The notes below the pieces were generated by a model, which saw only the letters and a program-made list of their open reading frames with translations, did not search any database and was not told the DNA's origin. DNA of 64,000 nt from Morchella semilibera (Eukaryota; Ascomycota; Pezizomycetes; Pezizales; Morchellaceae), in the NCBI GenBank assembly GCA_009192285.1, contig WBVU01000010.1, forward strand, positions 124,001 through 188,000. The letters run 5' to 3'. Of this stretch, positions 42,450-54,783 are shown piece by piece. Position numbers and translations under genes: made by a program. Numbering within the stretch: the stretch's first letter is position 1; each line of letters begins with the position of its first letter.

Positions 42450-44636
42450 CTAATTTCTCTCACAAATCAACTTCCCATCCACCCAAACCTTTACAATATT
42501 CCTTGAATCCCCCCAAATCTCGATCAGCACAAATCCACAAGAATGGGTAATTCAACATACCTGTCATCCCCACAATTCACAAACTTCTCAAACCCATCCC
42601 TCGCACCTTCTCCCCCAAAGCTCTCAAACGCCATATCTTCTAACCCCCAATCCACCATCAACGCATCCCACTTCATACCGACCTCAAACACACCGACCTC
42701 CCTCTGGATCCCTAGTGCCTCCGCACCACCCACAGTTGCAACATGGAACGCATACTTATAATCCACCGTCCAGTTCTCCTTCTCAGCAGGCTGATCCCCG
42801 CCGCGCGGTACAAAGGAGCCAATTCGGTCCTGCAGCGTCGCCAGGCGGATGTTGGCCCACATGGACGAGGACATACCTGTTTCCCGCTCACCCATCACAT
42901 TAGCAGCTCACTCGCAGGTCATCAAATCCAGCTGACGAACTCACCACCACTGATGTCGGTCCCCATCCCGATCTTTAGCCCCAGCGCTCTAAAATGCGGC
43001 ACCGGAACCGTGGCACGAGCAAAAAGTATGTTTGAGTATCTATGCCACCTCAGCCGAACAATCCACGCACCAGGACTGGTTTTACATACGGACAGCTCGT
43101 AATAGCCGCACCCGCCCTTACGACCTCCTGCACCTCCTCATCATACAGGTGGCAGCAGTGCGCCAGTACCGTCTTATCCGTCAGCAGGCCGACCCGCTGC
43201 AGGATCTTGATATCGCGCTTCTCGTCAGGGTATAGCCGCGCCACTAGACCAGCACACTAGTATTAGCCACGATCTTTGTTTTAGCCCGGGAGAAGAATAA
43301 GGGAGGATATCAAACCCCACACGACCTCGTCCACGGACTCTGCGGCATGCGTCTGCACATGGCACTGGTACTTTGCCGCCAGTCCCCCCAGCCCTTTCAG
43401 CAGCTCTTCAGAGCAAGTTGGGACCTATACCCACTATCAGCACCCATCGACCTGCCAATCATTGACCCCACCTACAAATCTTGGCGTAACCACCGGCTTC
43501 ACCAGGGCCCCTTCACCAGGCCATCTCTCTTGACAGTACCCCAAAAAGCTTTCTGTATCTCTCAGTGACGCCTTTGTCTCCTCGATATAATACTCTGGTA
43601 GGAACTGATCCGAGCACGTCTTCCCCACAAACGCACGCTGCCCGACCGCTGCACACGTATCTGCGAGCACCTTGGTGGCGCCGAGATGGTTACTCCCGAA
43701 ATAGAGCGCCGTGGTAGTCCCGTTCCTGAGTAAGCGGCGAACGAGTGCGCCGTAGACGTGGGAGGCATGGTTGACAGATTCGAATGTGGCTTCTTCGGGG
43801 AAGGTGTATCTACCCTCCTCTTTTAGCCTGCGAAATCCAAATTGGGAAGACGGTACATAAGTACTTCTCAAGCCACTCGATCAGTGGGACGTCCGTCTTC
43901 GTACCTAGCTGTCGGAATTGGGGTGCGCTATGAGAGTTTATGTATAGTGGTAAGTATACATGTATATATATATATATCTAGCCCAGAACCAGTGATGCAG
44001 GGGAAATGATCGTTTTGCCGGAAATTATTTCCCACCCGTCCGGGCGCCGGATTGACCATTGGGGCCGGCCGCGCGTGGTAATGATATGCCTTCCAAACCA
44101 ATTGCAAACGGCCTTTCTATGCAGAACATGTCCGGCGCCTGGCCGTTCGGGACGCACTCTAGAACTATACCCTACCTACACACTTACCTTACCCTGCATT
44201 ACGAGACCTGGCGAAGTAGAGAGCAAAGCACAAATAAACAAGCATGAAACGAAACAAAAAAAAATAACACTCACTGCACATGCTTCACCGCCCACGCCCA
44301 GGAGCTCTTAGCAAAATACTCATCCTAAACCCCGTTCTCGGGGGAGTAAAGAAAGAATGAAAGAAAAAAAAAACCTACACAGTCCACCAATCCCGGGCAC
44401 ACCGCCTGCGTCTCACCCATCTCTACCCTTACCGTCCCCTCCTCCTCCTGCCGCCCACCATCCCGATCCCCCGCATCCCTAATCTCCACGATCCTCCCAC
44501 TCCGCGCGTCCACCACGACCTCGCAGCGCTCCCTAACCCGCAACGCATCGGGCGTCGGCGCATCAATGAACGTGCCCGTGACTACATAGCGGGCCGGGGT
44601 TGTGGCTGTAGTGGTGGTGAAGATGGCTCTTGTCAT
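42450..44636 (-). CDS. GUD1: Guanine deaminase
   Basis: Nine exons on the reverse strand: 44636-44379, 44282-44275, 43927-43865, 43809-43476, 43424-43316, 43243-43090, 43039-42945, 42876-42561 and 42501-42450, giving 462 residues. The protein is an amidohydrolase: the HxH zinc ligands are H87 and H89 (CHVHAPQF), H247 with the nearby acid E250 lie in QTHAAES, a further His is in LAHCCHL, and D337 lies in GMGTDISGG. Other family blocks are TDVPLIEWLEKYTFPEEA, NGTTTALYFG and SSSMWANIRLA. It deaminates guanine to xanthine. Exon 2 is only 8 nt (CATGTGCA) and supplies the HxH; an alternative acceptor would insert eight residues. The next intron is unusually long, 347 nt. ATG 44636 is preferred over 44765, which would add a Pro-rich stretch absent from the family. 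Confidence 0.93.
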
Positions 44637-45361
44637 CTGAAATCTGCGTGACCAGGCGAATGAACGAACGGGTGGGGAATGAGGGGAAGGTATGTAGGAT
44701 AGAAGCGGGGCCGCCAACAGGGGGGGGGGGGGTCGAGTGAGATAAGCTTTTGGCGCAGTGCCCATGAAGATGGCTTGGCGGGCTACGTTATCCTAAGATA
44801 TACTTGTATGTGCATAATGTTGGGTGATTGGGTGGTTTTACTATTTTACATACTTTAGATACTAATTGCACCTATACTAATACACACAGCCATGATATAA
44901 CTGTCTTGGACTTCTCGTCACAGACACATTCCCACACAGCTCACGAAGACGGGCGTCATTTACTCTGTCCCGGAGGTGCGGTGGGGGGAGCGGACGGGGA
45001 GGTATGCAGTTAGAGAGAGCTAGCTAGGAATGGGAATGTATCGATTTGGGGGGGGGGGGGGTGGATTAATTACATTGTAAATTAATCTGGCTGCTGCTGC
45101 GCTCCACAGAGACATTCGGAATTGAGCCCAATATGAACCCCCTCTGTGTGGTTCGGTAGATAAGTTGGCCTCACGAGCTATAGCTGTACTCTCGAGTAGG
45201 CATGTACAAACATACAAAGAGACACCCCGCCCACACTGCCGGGCCCTTGTTCCTCTCGACCCAATGGGGGAGGTCGGAACATAACCTCGACCTGAGACCG
45301 GAGATGTCTATACCGGCCATCTCCTATGTCGCTGTCCGGTGCGTTGCGGGCCCATACGATC

Positions 45362-45381
45362 GGGGGGGGGGGGGGGGGGGG
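45362..45381. repeat. G20 homopolymer
   Basis: The longest G:C tract in the window, non-coding. Confidence 0.9.
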
Positions 45382-45751
45382 CGGAGGCAAAGCAATTATT
45401 TGAGTTTCTCAGACATGGGAACTTTTGGTGCAACAGACTGTATTATGTATCCTACTTTGGGTCTCTCTCTAGCCCTCTTTTTATCGAACGGCATCCTGAT
45501 AATATATACATAGTGAGACAGCGAAGGAGAGAAGGAAAAGACCTACAAAGAAGGAGAGAGGGGGGGGGGGTCTCGGCGCATACCTATGTAGATGAAAGAT
45601 CTCACTCTTGATCGCAATTGTCACTTTCTGGCAGGTGGTCTAGGCACTTCTGGCCGGGCTGGCCCGGATGGGCGCCAAGTAAAAAATATAATATTAAAAA
45701 AAAAACTGTATTCTCGAACGTACACACCACACTCACCCTGCAATCATTTCT

Positions 45752-45921
45752 ACACACACACACACACACAAACAACCAAGACCTGCATTCCCCCTGCAAA
45801 AGATGGTTCATCCATTCGGGACCGGGGACCGATGCTCCTTTCTACCTCGCCGTGTAAGCTTGGACGCGTCTCATATGTCAATTTCCCGGTCTCATAAAAA
45901 GCTGGCTGGCTGGCTGGCTGG
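45752..45921. repeat. (CA)n and (GGCT)n microsatellites
   Basis: About ten CA dinucleotides at 45752-45771, and five GGCT units at 45901-45921, 130 bp apart. Confidence 0.85.
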
Positions 45922-47613
45922 GTTATGTACTTTATATATATACGTACATATTTACCAACCTCATTCATGTATCAAATATAAATATTCCCAAAATAAAATA
46001 AAACGGTAGGTAATGCGAAGCAAGGAGGAGGGCCAATTTACCAGCCCTCGTTTTGTTTTAAAGTTTTTTGTTTGATCTGATCTGATCTAGCCAGCCAGCA
46101 GCATCAAGATCTGAACTGTATCGGTATCATATCCATAGCGGTACAGCATGAGTAAGGCAACACAAGGGCTACACATAAAGGTAGGCAAATGTGGTGACAA
46201 TTTCTAGGGGCATCAGCAGTTATTAAATTACATACATATTGTACATATCATACCTAAACTAGGGTTCTCGTGTCCAAACGTTGATACATGTGAAGGAGGG
46301 GCGGAGAGGGGGGGGGGGGGTTGTGGACACGCCGTTAATCCAATACAATCTAATCAAACAAGGTTGAGCCAAACTCAACAGAGGGTATTTTCCTACCTAC
46401 CACACGACTGAGATTTTTCTCGAGGATTTTGGAATGCCATAGTAGATAGGCATGGCAAATACTCCGGTCAGATGATTATGACCCAGACAGATCATGACCC
46501 AATGCTAACGCGCATGCCTCCCAAAGTCCCAGTATCCGAAACGAAAAGGTGGGGGCCGCCAAAGAATTCTAGACCTTCTTCGGCACGGGCCCATCCCAAA
46601 ACGCATCTCCCAACTCGGTTCTCGTACTAGGTAGTGGCTACGATAAATTGGTAGTGCCAGAGGAGGCAAAGGGTGATTTATGCACGAAAATGGCTCGCAG
46701 AAGAGAGGACCAAGCTCGCTAGTGCCTAGTAGTAAGGGCTTTTGAATAGGCAAAGGTGATATTTAATCTAGGCTATTCGGTGAGAAGCGCCACAGTATCC
46801 AAACGAGCCCCTCGGACATGCTCTGCCGCGGAGGTTGGACTTCCTTGAGATACATATATACTTATGCTTTTATGCATTCTAAGCTGTGACAGACTGCATA
46901 ACTCCCCGTTGTGAGAAAAAGGAAGGAAAAGAGGAAAGGGAAAGGGTATTGCGCGTTTAAATTTGCGGGACCACGGACCCTGCCTTCCCCGGGCTCCATT
47001 CCAGGAAACGTGGGAGGAGCAAGAGATGTGGAAGGATTATAATTCGAGGTTGTAGATATCGGTTCATTCTTTTTGTGTCGGGAATAACCCTGATGATGCG
47101 GGATCGATTTTGTGTTATTGTGATTGATGGTCGGCCTCGAGTGACAGTGGGTGATCCAAGATACAGAAAAGCCTACGTACGCAACAATGTAGGTATGTAC
47201 CTATAGCCAAGTAATCCTAGAACGATGAGATAAACACTATCTTGAAATGATGCCGATCATCGTAGGTTTACTTTCGATCATGCATTGCCAGCTCGTATGG
47301 CCATCACACATCGGATTTAAGGCATAGGAATCGGCTGAAGACCTACCAGATTTGTGAGGTTTTCAATATTTACAATTCTCTCCCAACTACCGGTTTGTTG
47401 CTACCTTTTCCCTTGGCGGATATAATAGAGTTGTACATGTAGTTACATGTATTGAGTAAGGGGGGTTAATTAACTGTACCACGTATATTAGCATAATGTT
47501 TATCAACTCTCAAGGTTCATAGTGTACATGTGTACGTGCGTACATAAGGTACCGCCATGACCCTGCAGTTAAACCACCTGGCTAAGCAGGAATTTTTTTT
47601 TCTTTAGTATTTT

Positions 47614-47640
47614 TATGATCTCAACGGCGATGAGATCATA
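47614..47640. other. Perfect 10-bp stem, 7-nt loop hairpin
   Basis: TATGATCTCA is followed by ACGGCGA and the exact complement TGAGATCATA. It stands 26 bp after a T-rich run and is far from any supported gene. Confidence 0.75.
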
Positions 47641-49708
47641 TCGCACAGGCTTTTTATTCGGATATCTTCCTCAAAACGAGCCAGGTCGGCAGTAGCGGTT
47701 GAAAAATGAATGGAAGGGATGGGAAGGGGAGGGAAGAACTTCTTTGTTGCCAACAGTTCAATTGCTTGCAAGTACGTACAACTTACCTGTTTAACTGGAT
47801 CAGACCGACACGTGAACTATTGAAAATATGGGAGACCCTGGCACTTACTGATCATGATGATGTCTTAAGTCCATCGTGCAGAATCTACATGTACTCCAGT
47901 TATATACTGAATTATCAGATCTTGGGCGCCCGAGCCTCATAGCCAATCAAATGTATTATATGCCTTCCGGCGCCACTGTTGGTGTGACAAACTGACAATC
48001 AATAAGCTCCGGGTTTTCTTTTTTTCCATCAAAGGACAAAGAAAGAAATTGGTGTTTTATGGTTTGAATCCTGGAGAAAAAAATCCTTGTGAATGTAGGC
48101 ATGTACCCAGTCTCTGAGCAAACCTTAGGTGCTCTCTATATCACCTGACCAATGGGCTCCTTACCCATATTAGGCGAGAAAGGACCTCTATTATGACGAC
48201 GTCTCAAAATCTTGCTTGCTGAAGCCTGCTACCCACTCTGAGTTACTGTACCTAATTCATGGGCCACTCCACGCGTCATTGTGGTCAAAACGGCATGTCC
48301 CGATTTAAACTCAGAGGCTCGTCCTCAAAAAGAAGAAGCTCGTGATTCCCGCAAGGATGCGCGCGATCCATCCAGCAGCGGAGGAAGCCGAAAAGACATT
48401 TCCACACCTGCCGCCGATGCACACTCTGCTTATCTCAGGAAATAGAGGGCGAATAACAACTATAATAGCGGTAATAATTATTATTATGGGAGAGACATCC
48501 TAGCCACTGCATTGCAGCAATATTGGTAAGAAGGTCCACGTTGGTCACCGCCCTGCAGGTCCAGTGACATGGGGTCACTCGGAGATTTTCCCCCATCTCA
48601 TTACTCCCTCCTCGTCCTCCCCTGTCTGTCTCTCCTTCCCACGATCAACCCTGCCGACGATCTTTTAAACGGAGGGGGGGGGGTGGCCCTAGCTGTCGTC
48701 GATCATGGTGCACTGGGTCTCGGAAATTTATTACTGATACAACGCCCAATGGTGAAAGTGAGATATCAGAATAGAGGGAGGTTATGTTTCGCGGTTGTAG
48801 TTGTTGAGTTGCCTCTAACCCCCGCCCCACACCCCCCCAAAGATGATTATCAGGTGATAGATACCCTTAAGCTTGTCTGTTTCACTCCCATGTTTTTAGA
48901 AGGAAGATGTACTCTAGATAGTCGATTAGATTAAAACTTGCTTTGCTCACTTGCCCCCACGGTTCGTCCGATACCGCACCCTCGTATATACCATTGAATG
49001 GAATAATGGAAGGGAAGGGTACAAACGGCTTGAAATCTCCGGATTAGCTAATCTAGATAAAAATAATAAACAAACAGAAACGCAAAACACAAGTTACTGC
49101 TGCTGGCCGCGTTTATTTAGAGAGTCACAATATTTGTGATGATAGATTGAAGTTGCACTAGGACCTCTTGGCGTGTTTCTGACACGATGTCACTTGTTCT
49201 CCCGTGTAGCCTTGAAGCAACGTAGCCTTGCGTAAATATATTTAACTAGATATGCCGAACTCGAACGAAGGTACACGTATTTAGGATAAACAAAGGAAAA
49301 ATACCTAGATTTTGGTCTAGTGTGGTGTGGAGAAGAGAGAAGGAAAAAAAAATTGATCGATTTCATGGCTATTCCATATTAGTATAGAACAAAAGAAAGA
49401 ACTCCATGCCCCATGTGCTTAGTAGTTGTAGTGTCTTGTCCCCCAAATAAACAAGGAAAGATTTAATGATCAAGACTGTAATGACCGACAAAGAATAAAG
49501 TGAAAAGAGAAAAATTAACAGAGTAACACTAATAGTAGGATAGGCTAGGATAATAAGATGTACTTCATTAGTACTGAATAAGAAAGTCGATATTCTAACG
49601 CCGTTGAGCATTCCGTACTCTCACCCGATATCCCAAGAAAAACCAAAACCCAAATGTCCATACCTAAAGGAAATGCTAACCCAAAAGAAAGACGACCCGT
49701 AACCAGCT

Positions 49709-51841
49709 TTACAGCCCTAGCAAGTCAACCTGTGCTAGGGCCGACGCATCCCCGCCAGCAGCCACCACCGCCGCGGCCGCGGCTTCAGATAATTTTCTCC
49801 TTTTCTCTTGAGCCTCTCTTTCCCTTCTAGCTTTGGTCTTCGACGACCCACTTGGTGCCACACCGCTAAGAATTCTTGTGGCATCATTGGGCGTATAGTT
49901 TACGAATGATCTAATACCATCGTTTGAATGTGAAGATTGTGATCCAGATGATTTTGCTTGGGAGCGCATTGAACCACTACTGGCCTTCCTACGAGAGGAG
50001 CCAGGTCTTGATATAGACTTTGAGATTGTTTTTGGTGTTTTCGATGAAGCGGCGATTGCTGCCGCTGCAGCACTGTTAGCAAATGTGTGCGATGAAGGCG
50101 GTGATGGTGTTTGATGGAGCGATGGCCGACGAGCGGTCGAGTCTATTAATGATGAGCTTGGGAGATAATTCCCGCCAAACCCGCTCTGGCTAAGGGACGG
50201 CGTTAAAGAGTATCCAATTTCAGGAGTAGGTAGCTGTGATGAATAATACAACTCAGACTCAGGTGGGGATGGGATGGACGAGCATGATGAGGCTGGCCGC
50301 TTAATACTATGCGCAAACATACCGGATTCCTCTTCATCAAACGACGGCGAAGGAGGCTGGCGGTATAGCATAGGACTGTATGTAGACCGATGGGAATTGC
50401 TGTTCGCGTGGTGACGAATCGTGCCGTTTGATAGATCACTGAAATGTTCTGATGTGACCCCGCCAAGATGTGAATTTGGCCAGTTTTCCTCTACTATATT
50501 GCCGACCTTTCCCTCTGACCACCACCCCTGTTGGGTGTTGCTTTCAATATTAATCGGCGACTCAGTGGACATTCTCAAATCAATCGACGGGTCAAGCGGT
50601 TGCGGATCCATGCCGTTTTCTACCATATCATACTGATCATCGATAGTATACTGGCGGGCCTGGGGAGCATATATTCTCTCATAAATTTCCATCTCGGAGG
50701 GATCACTAGCTCGGCGGAAGGCGAGCTGTACGGCGGAACCTTCTGAACAAAAAGAGCCTGTTTGTAAAGATGACATGCTGTGGGGGCGAGCAAGTGCCAC
50801 TGGCTCATATTGTTGTGAATGGAGGTTTTCAGCAGATTGACTGAAGGAACCCCGAGAGTATTCGGGTCGAGAGCTAGATACCCTGGATGAGGAGTTCGAA
50901 GGGGTGTATCGAGGGATATCTGAAGTCATTTGCCCTAAGGATTGTAACGAGTTTGATGTCGGCAAAAATTGAAGCATCTCGTCAAATGGGTTGTTTGAGG
51001 GGATGCTATTTTGCTGCACGTTATTCATTTTGACGAGTTCGGAGAATTGAGCTCGTCGTGCAGAGTGGAGATCGCGGTGACTTTTACGGTGGCGAAGCGT
51101 CCTGATGTTTGTTTTTGATCCCTCGGGAAGGATTGTATTCTCAACAGAGTTTATTGGGACGGTAGAGAGGTTTGTGGGGGAGAATGAGGAGGAGGGGGAA
51201 GAGGAGGAGGATGGAAAGCAACCTAGCGATGTTGTTGAGGCACGTCGATTACGACTCGTTGGAATTCTCACGAGCGGGTCAAGAAGGTCAGCATCAATGC
51301 CCGACAAGCCAGCCAGGCCCTGGCCCTTGCCCTTATAGCGGGCAGGAATGCGCATGTGCATCGTTTTCGTGGGTGCAACGCCAATTCCCCAAACGGGATC
51401 AGCTTGTGGGGCAGCCAGTGACGCTGAAGGTGGAGATGGTGCGACTGGTAGTACTGTAGGCCAAGAGCCTTTTCTCCTTGCATGTTGATCGTCGGGACCT
51501 GCAGACGACCCGCAGCTGTTGGCGCACTGGTTGGCGCTATCGAGTCCAGCCGGGGGGGAGCGAAGCATTGTTGTCTTTGAAAAGGGCGTTCCGTATCAGT
51601 AACGAAGGAGGCAAAAATGGTGGGACAGGTGGGGATAGTGGATAGTGGGACCATGCCCCCCTCCTTCTCAAACACTTACCTTAAGCTCATCGAACTCCCC
51701 GAAATCTGCATTTTTCTGAGCATTCGTGTCGTCGGCCAGGTTGAGAAACTCATTGTACTGGATGTCTGAACAGAGACCCAAAGCATCAAAAGCGTAGGCT
51801 TCACCGCTTTCGGAATGATGCATAATATCCGGCATCCACAT
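49709..51841 (-). CDS. Ser-rich fungal protein with Ala-rich C terminus (unrecognised)
   Basis: Two exons on the reverse strand, 51841-51680 and 51574-49709, give 675 residues from MWMPDIMHHSESGEAYAF. The 105-nt intron has consensus ends (AAG/GTAAGT...TTCAAAG). An ATG at 51568 lies in exon 2, but the first exon adds a coherent acidic start (LADDTNAQKNADFGEFDELK). The body is low-complexity and Ser/Pro-rich (residues ~200-600), consistent with a regulatory protein. The best conserved part seems to be the end: FVNYTPNDATRILSGVAPSG, then SSKTKARREREAQEKRRKLS and an Ala-rich helix. I have seen a similar ending in uncharacterised filamentous-fungal proteins, but I cannot name the family. The basic-helix ending suggests nucleic-acid or protein binding. 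No enzyme motif, signal peptide or membrane segment is present. Confidence 0.8.
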
Positions 51842-54783
51842 CGATTCTGTTTATTATTATTTCCGTGTTTAATTCCAACGCAACCTTGCCTTGGCTCCCT
51901 TGAGGATCGAGATTGCGAAAGTATGTATGCAAGTAGACTCAACCCGATGTAGGTGGCGTATGTAGCGTTTTAACACAGAGAGGAGGCGTGATGATATGGC
52001 TGTAATTGATGTCGCTTGAGGATCTACGCCTGGTGCTCTAAGCTCCAGGGGAGGGTTTAAGGTCAAAGAAGATGAAAAAAAAAATGAAAAAAAAATTAAT
52101 CGAAACGAGAGGATGTGATGGAACAAAGCTCCGGTGGATACCTGATGGTGTCCCTACCACAAGTGAGAAGACAGATTGTACAAATGTAAGACAAACGGAA
52201 GAAACGTCTTTATAAGCACTGGGAAACCAGGTAGCGCAGTACCTATATATCTGGTGAAGATGCATGCACGAATGGTCGATAGCCAGGGAAAAAACTTGAA
52301 AATAACCAGGGTACTTATTCAAGTTCCCGTACTTGGTCCGCAGCTAGCTTGCAGAAGCTTGCGTTAGACCAACCAGCCCCTTGAGTTCCTCACCACCACA
52401 GAATTGAAGTGAAATTACCGATTTTGTGGAGGCTACTGAGATCTTCAAGTCCCCAGCCTTGCGACAACCTACCAATACCTGCATAGCAAAAGTCGGTCAA
52501 ACATCAGTGAGGCGTCAAGCCTAACACGGTTGAAACGGTTGACCTGGTGGCTGAACAGAAATGTGACATTCCTATGGCTGCGTACCAGGAGGACAGTGGC
52601 TGGAATTCCGTAACCAGACTTACAGTATTCTCCATTCTTGACGCATAAGAGAAAAAACCATCATAGTCTTCAACTTAAATTGATCAAGTGCTCAATTATG
52701 TCAACAATGCTCTTAAGACCGGTGGATTCGGTGTAACAGGATTGCAAACACCCTCACAATGAAATTGGCTGTTGGCAACATGACGAATTTCTGAGTTCGG
52801 GGATTTGTTTGTATTGACAACTAGATCGTGATTGAGGGTATGATAGACTAAGCCTCCCAATATAATAGTATCTCATGCGTTTGCGCATATATCTGTCGCT
52901 GCTATCATAGGTTCGCCGCCTCAATTAGATTCTAAAATCTAAACAGGACTTCCACCCAGAACAGTACACCATTCCCGAGAAAATAGTAAAAACACCGAGA
53001 TCCCCACCGGAGTAACAGACCACAAATGGAACCATGTCCACAATGTACAATTAAGCTTTGCTAGACTCTTCAAGCGAAACCCATGACAAAACGCCAATAA
53101 TGGGCGCGGTATGAATGCAATTACTTTGGCCGAAAAGCAGGAGCTTGGGGGGGGGGGGGGGATGCGCCATTCGCTTCTTTGCTCACGCTAGTCGTACTTC
53201 TCGCTTGTCAAAATATAGAGTCGACGCCATTCGTTTAGGTCTCCCTCGGCGGCCCTAGAACGGGCCGAGGTTTAAGCAAATGCTTTTGCTGTTTTTCTGA
53301 TATATTAATTGGTCATGCCTTTTTTTTTCCTGCACCCTTTGGAATGACAACCACTTACATTTTTCCTTTTCCAAGAACGTAACTAGAGTGTGCAATTCTA
53401 TAAATAAATTGGACAAAGCCGCCACAACAACCCCCGGCCTTGTCTGTTAGTATTTATCTCCAGGAATCCAGGTAACAGAAGCGGACAAGTAGATTCTATG
53501 GCGGGTCATGTCCGTCCACGAAGCCTTCCAACCCCTCATTAAAGGCTTCCCGAGACCTTTTTTGTGTTTGTCCAAGGTTTTACCTCCGTTCATAGACATT
53601 TTGCCAACTTCTCTATCTGTTCTGGAATAATGATGCTATGTAGTTGCACTAGCCATCAATGGATGCAATCTTCCCGACAGTGAAACAGATAGACTCCTGA
53701 TGGCAAAACTGGTGTAAATGCCATCATCGGATGAACCATAAGACTACGGATGAGTCGGCAATCATAGATCTGAGGGAAAAGAGGCCATTATTTTAGTCCT
53801 TTAATTGAGATCAAGAACAAAGACACCCCCAACATCAGAAGATTGGGGGTTATATATATTCCTGGGTGCTACGCGGGCCGGTAATGATAGTAGGGTTTAG
53901 TAAGTGAATGCCGAAGCAGAATGGGCCTGCAAGGATGACTGTGGCTCTGTTTATCATAGGATAAACAAAATCCCCATTAATGGTAATTCGAAGCGCTAAC
54001 AAGACAGAATAAATTTATTTTCATACCACTGATAGGGCTGCACTCGCAATGCCACTGCTATTTGCTCATAATAGCTACTCTAGATAGCTAAGTCTTGTAA
54101 ATATAGCATAAGACCCGTTAACCAGGAGTGTAGATCCTGTAAAAGGTATGTCAGTCCAAAGAGCCATATATTAACTGGTAAACACCGGGAGGATGTGGTT
54201 TTCTAGGTACCGCTAGCTAGAAAGTGTGTAAGCCAAGGCGGTAACAGTTTTGGAATAGCGTGCTCTCATCATTTTCACGCCCTTTCACCGACTTCCCGCC
54301 AGCTGTGCTCAATAATAGAATGTGTACATAACCAAGATACAGAGCGAAGGACGTTAATGCGCAAAGCCTTTTGCGTGAGATAGCCTCACAGTGAACTCTA
54401 CATGTTTAGGCGGAGGTCTGTCCCTGGTGGAGAAAAATCAGTCTCAAGCCAAAGAGGCAGCAGATACTAAAAACAACTAAACTCCTGCAGTATTAGATAA
54501 ATATATCCCCTAAGGGATAGACCGGTTCGAAGCTGAATCACCTTGAAGTAGAGAGAGCCTGAGAAAATAACTAAATTTGTAAAATACCGCTTGTTAAAAA
54601 GGTCGGTGAAAAACGAAATACCCAATTATTTTTAAATGATGTTTCTTGGCTGTTGACGATTTTCGAGCGGGAGAAAAGCTAAAAACTGTGTTGGGTGAAA
54701 CTGGGTAATAGGCAATATGTTACCTAAGTTCGACCTCGAAAGATAGAGTTGTTATGGGAGAGGGGTGTTGGGGTGTATTACCC
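51842..54783. other. Intergenic, about 2.9 kb
   Basis: The first part is the promoter of the Ser-rich gene. A G15 tract lies at 53147-53161. Open frames are short, there are no splice-linked coding patterns, and no repeat ends are visible. I see nothing supportable in 52400-54780. Confidence 0.5.

Larger units (their letters stand above)
44637..49708. other. Gene-poor region, about 5 kb
   Basis: The largest gap in the window. It is rich in simple sequence: G/C tracts at 44720-44732, 45048-45061, 45362-45381 (G20), 45560-45570 and 46308-46320, a (CA)n at 45752-45771, a (GGCT)n at 45901-45921, and GATCT repeats near 46074. TACATGTA octamers lie at 47434, 47444 and 47886. A perfect 10-bp hairpin is at 47614-47640. 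A stretch around 48290-48440 is open for about 70 codons with biased composition but has no ATG. No gene or transposon is supportable. Confidence 0.5.

Noticed and set aside
39000-44700. Possible purine or glutathione catabolic cluster (gamma-glutamyltransferase, acidic protein, guanine deaminase)
   Set aside because: Different strands, wide spacing and no further pathway genes; adjacency alone is not evidence.
48290-48440. About 70 codons open with charged, Ser-rich composition
   Set aside because: No ATG and no acceptor site that would make it an exon.
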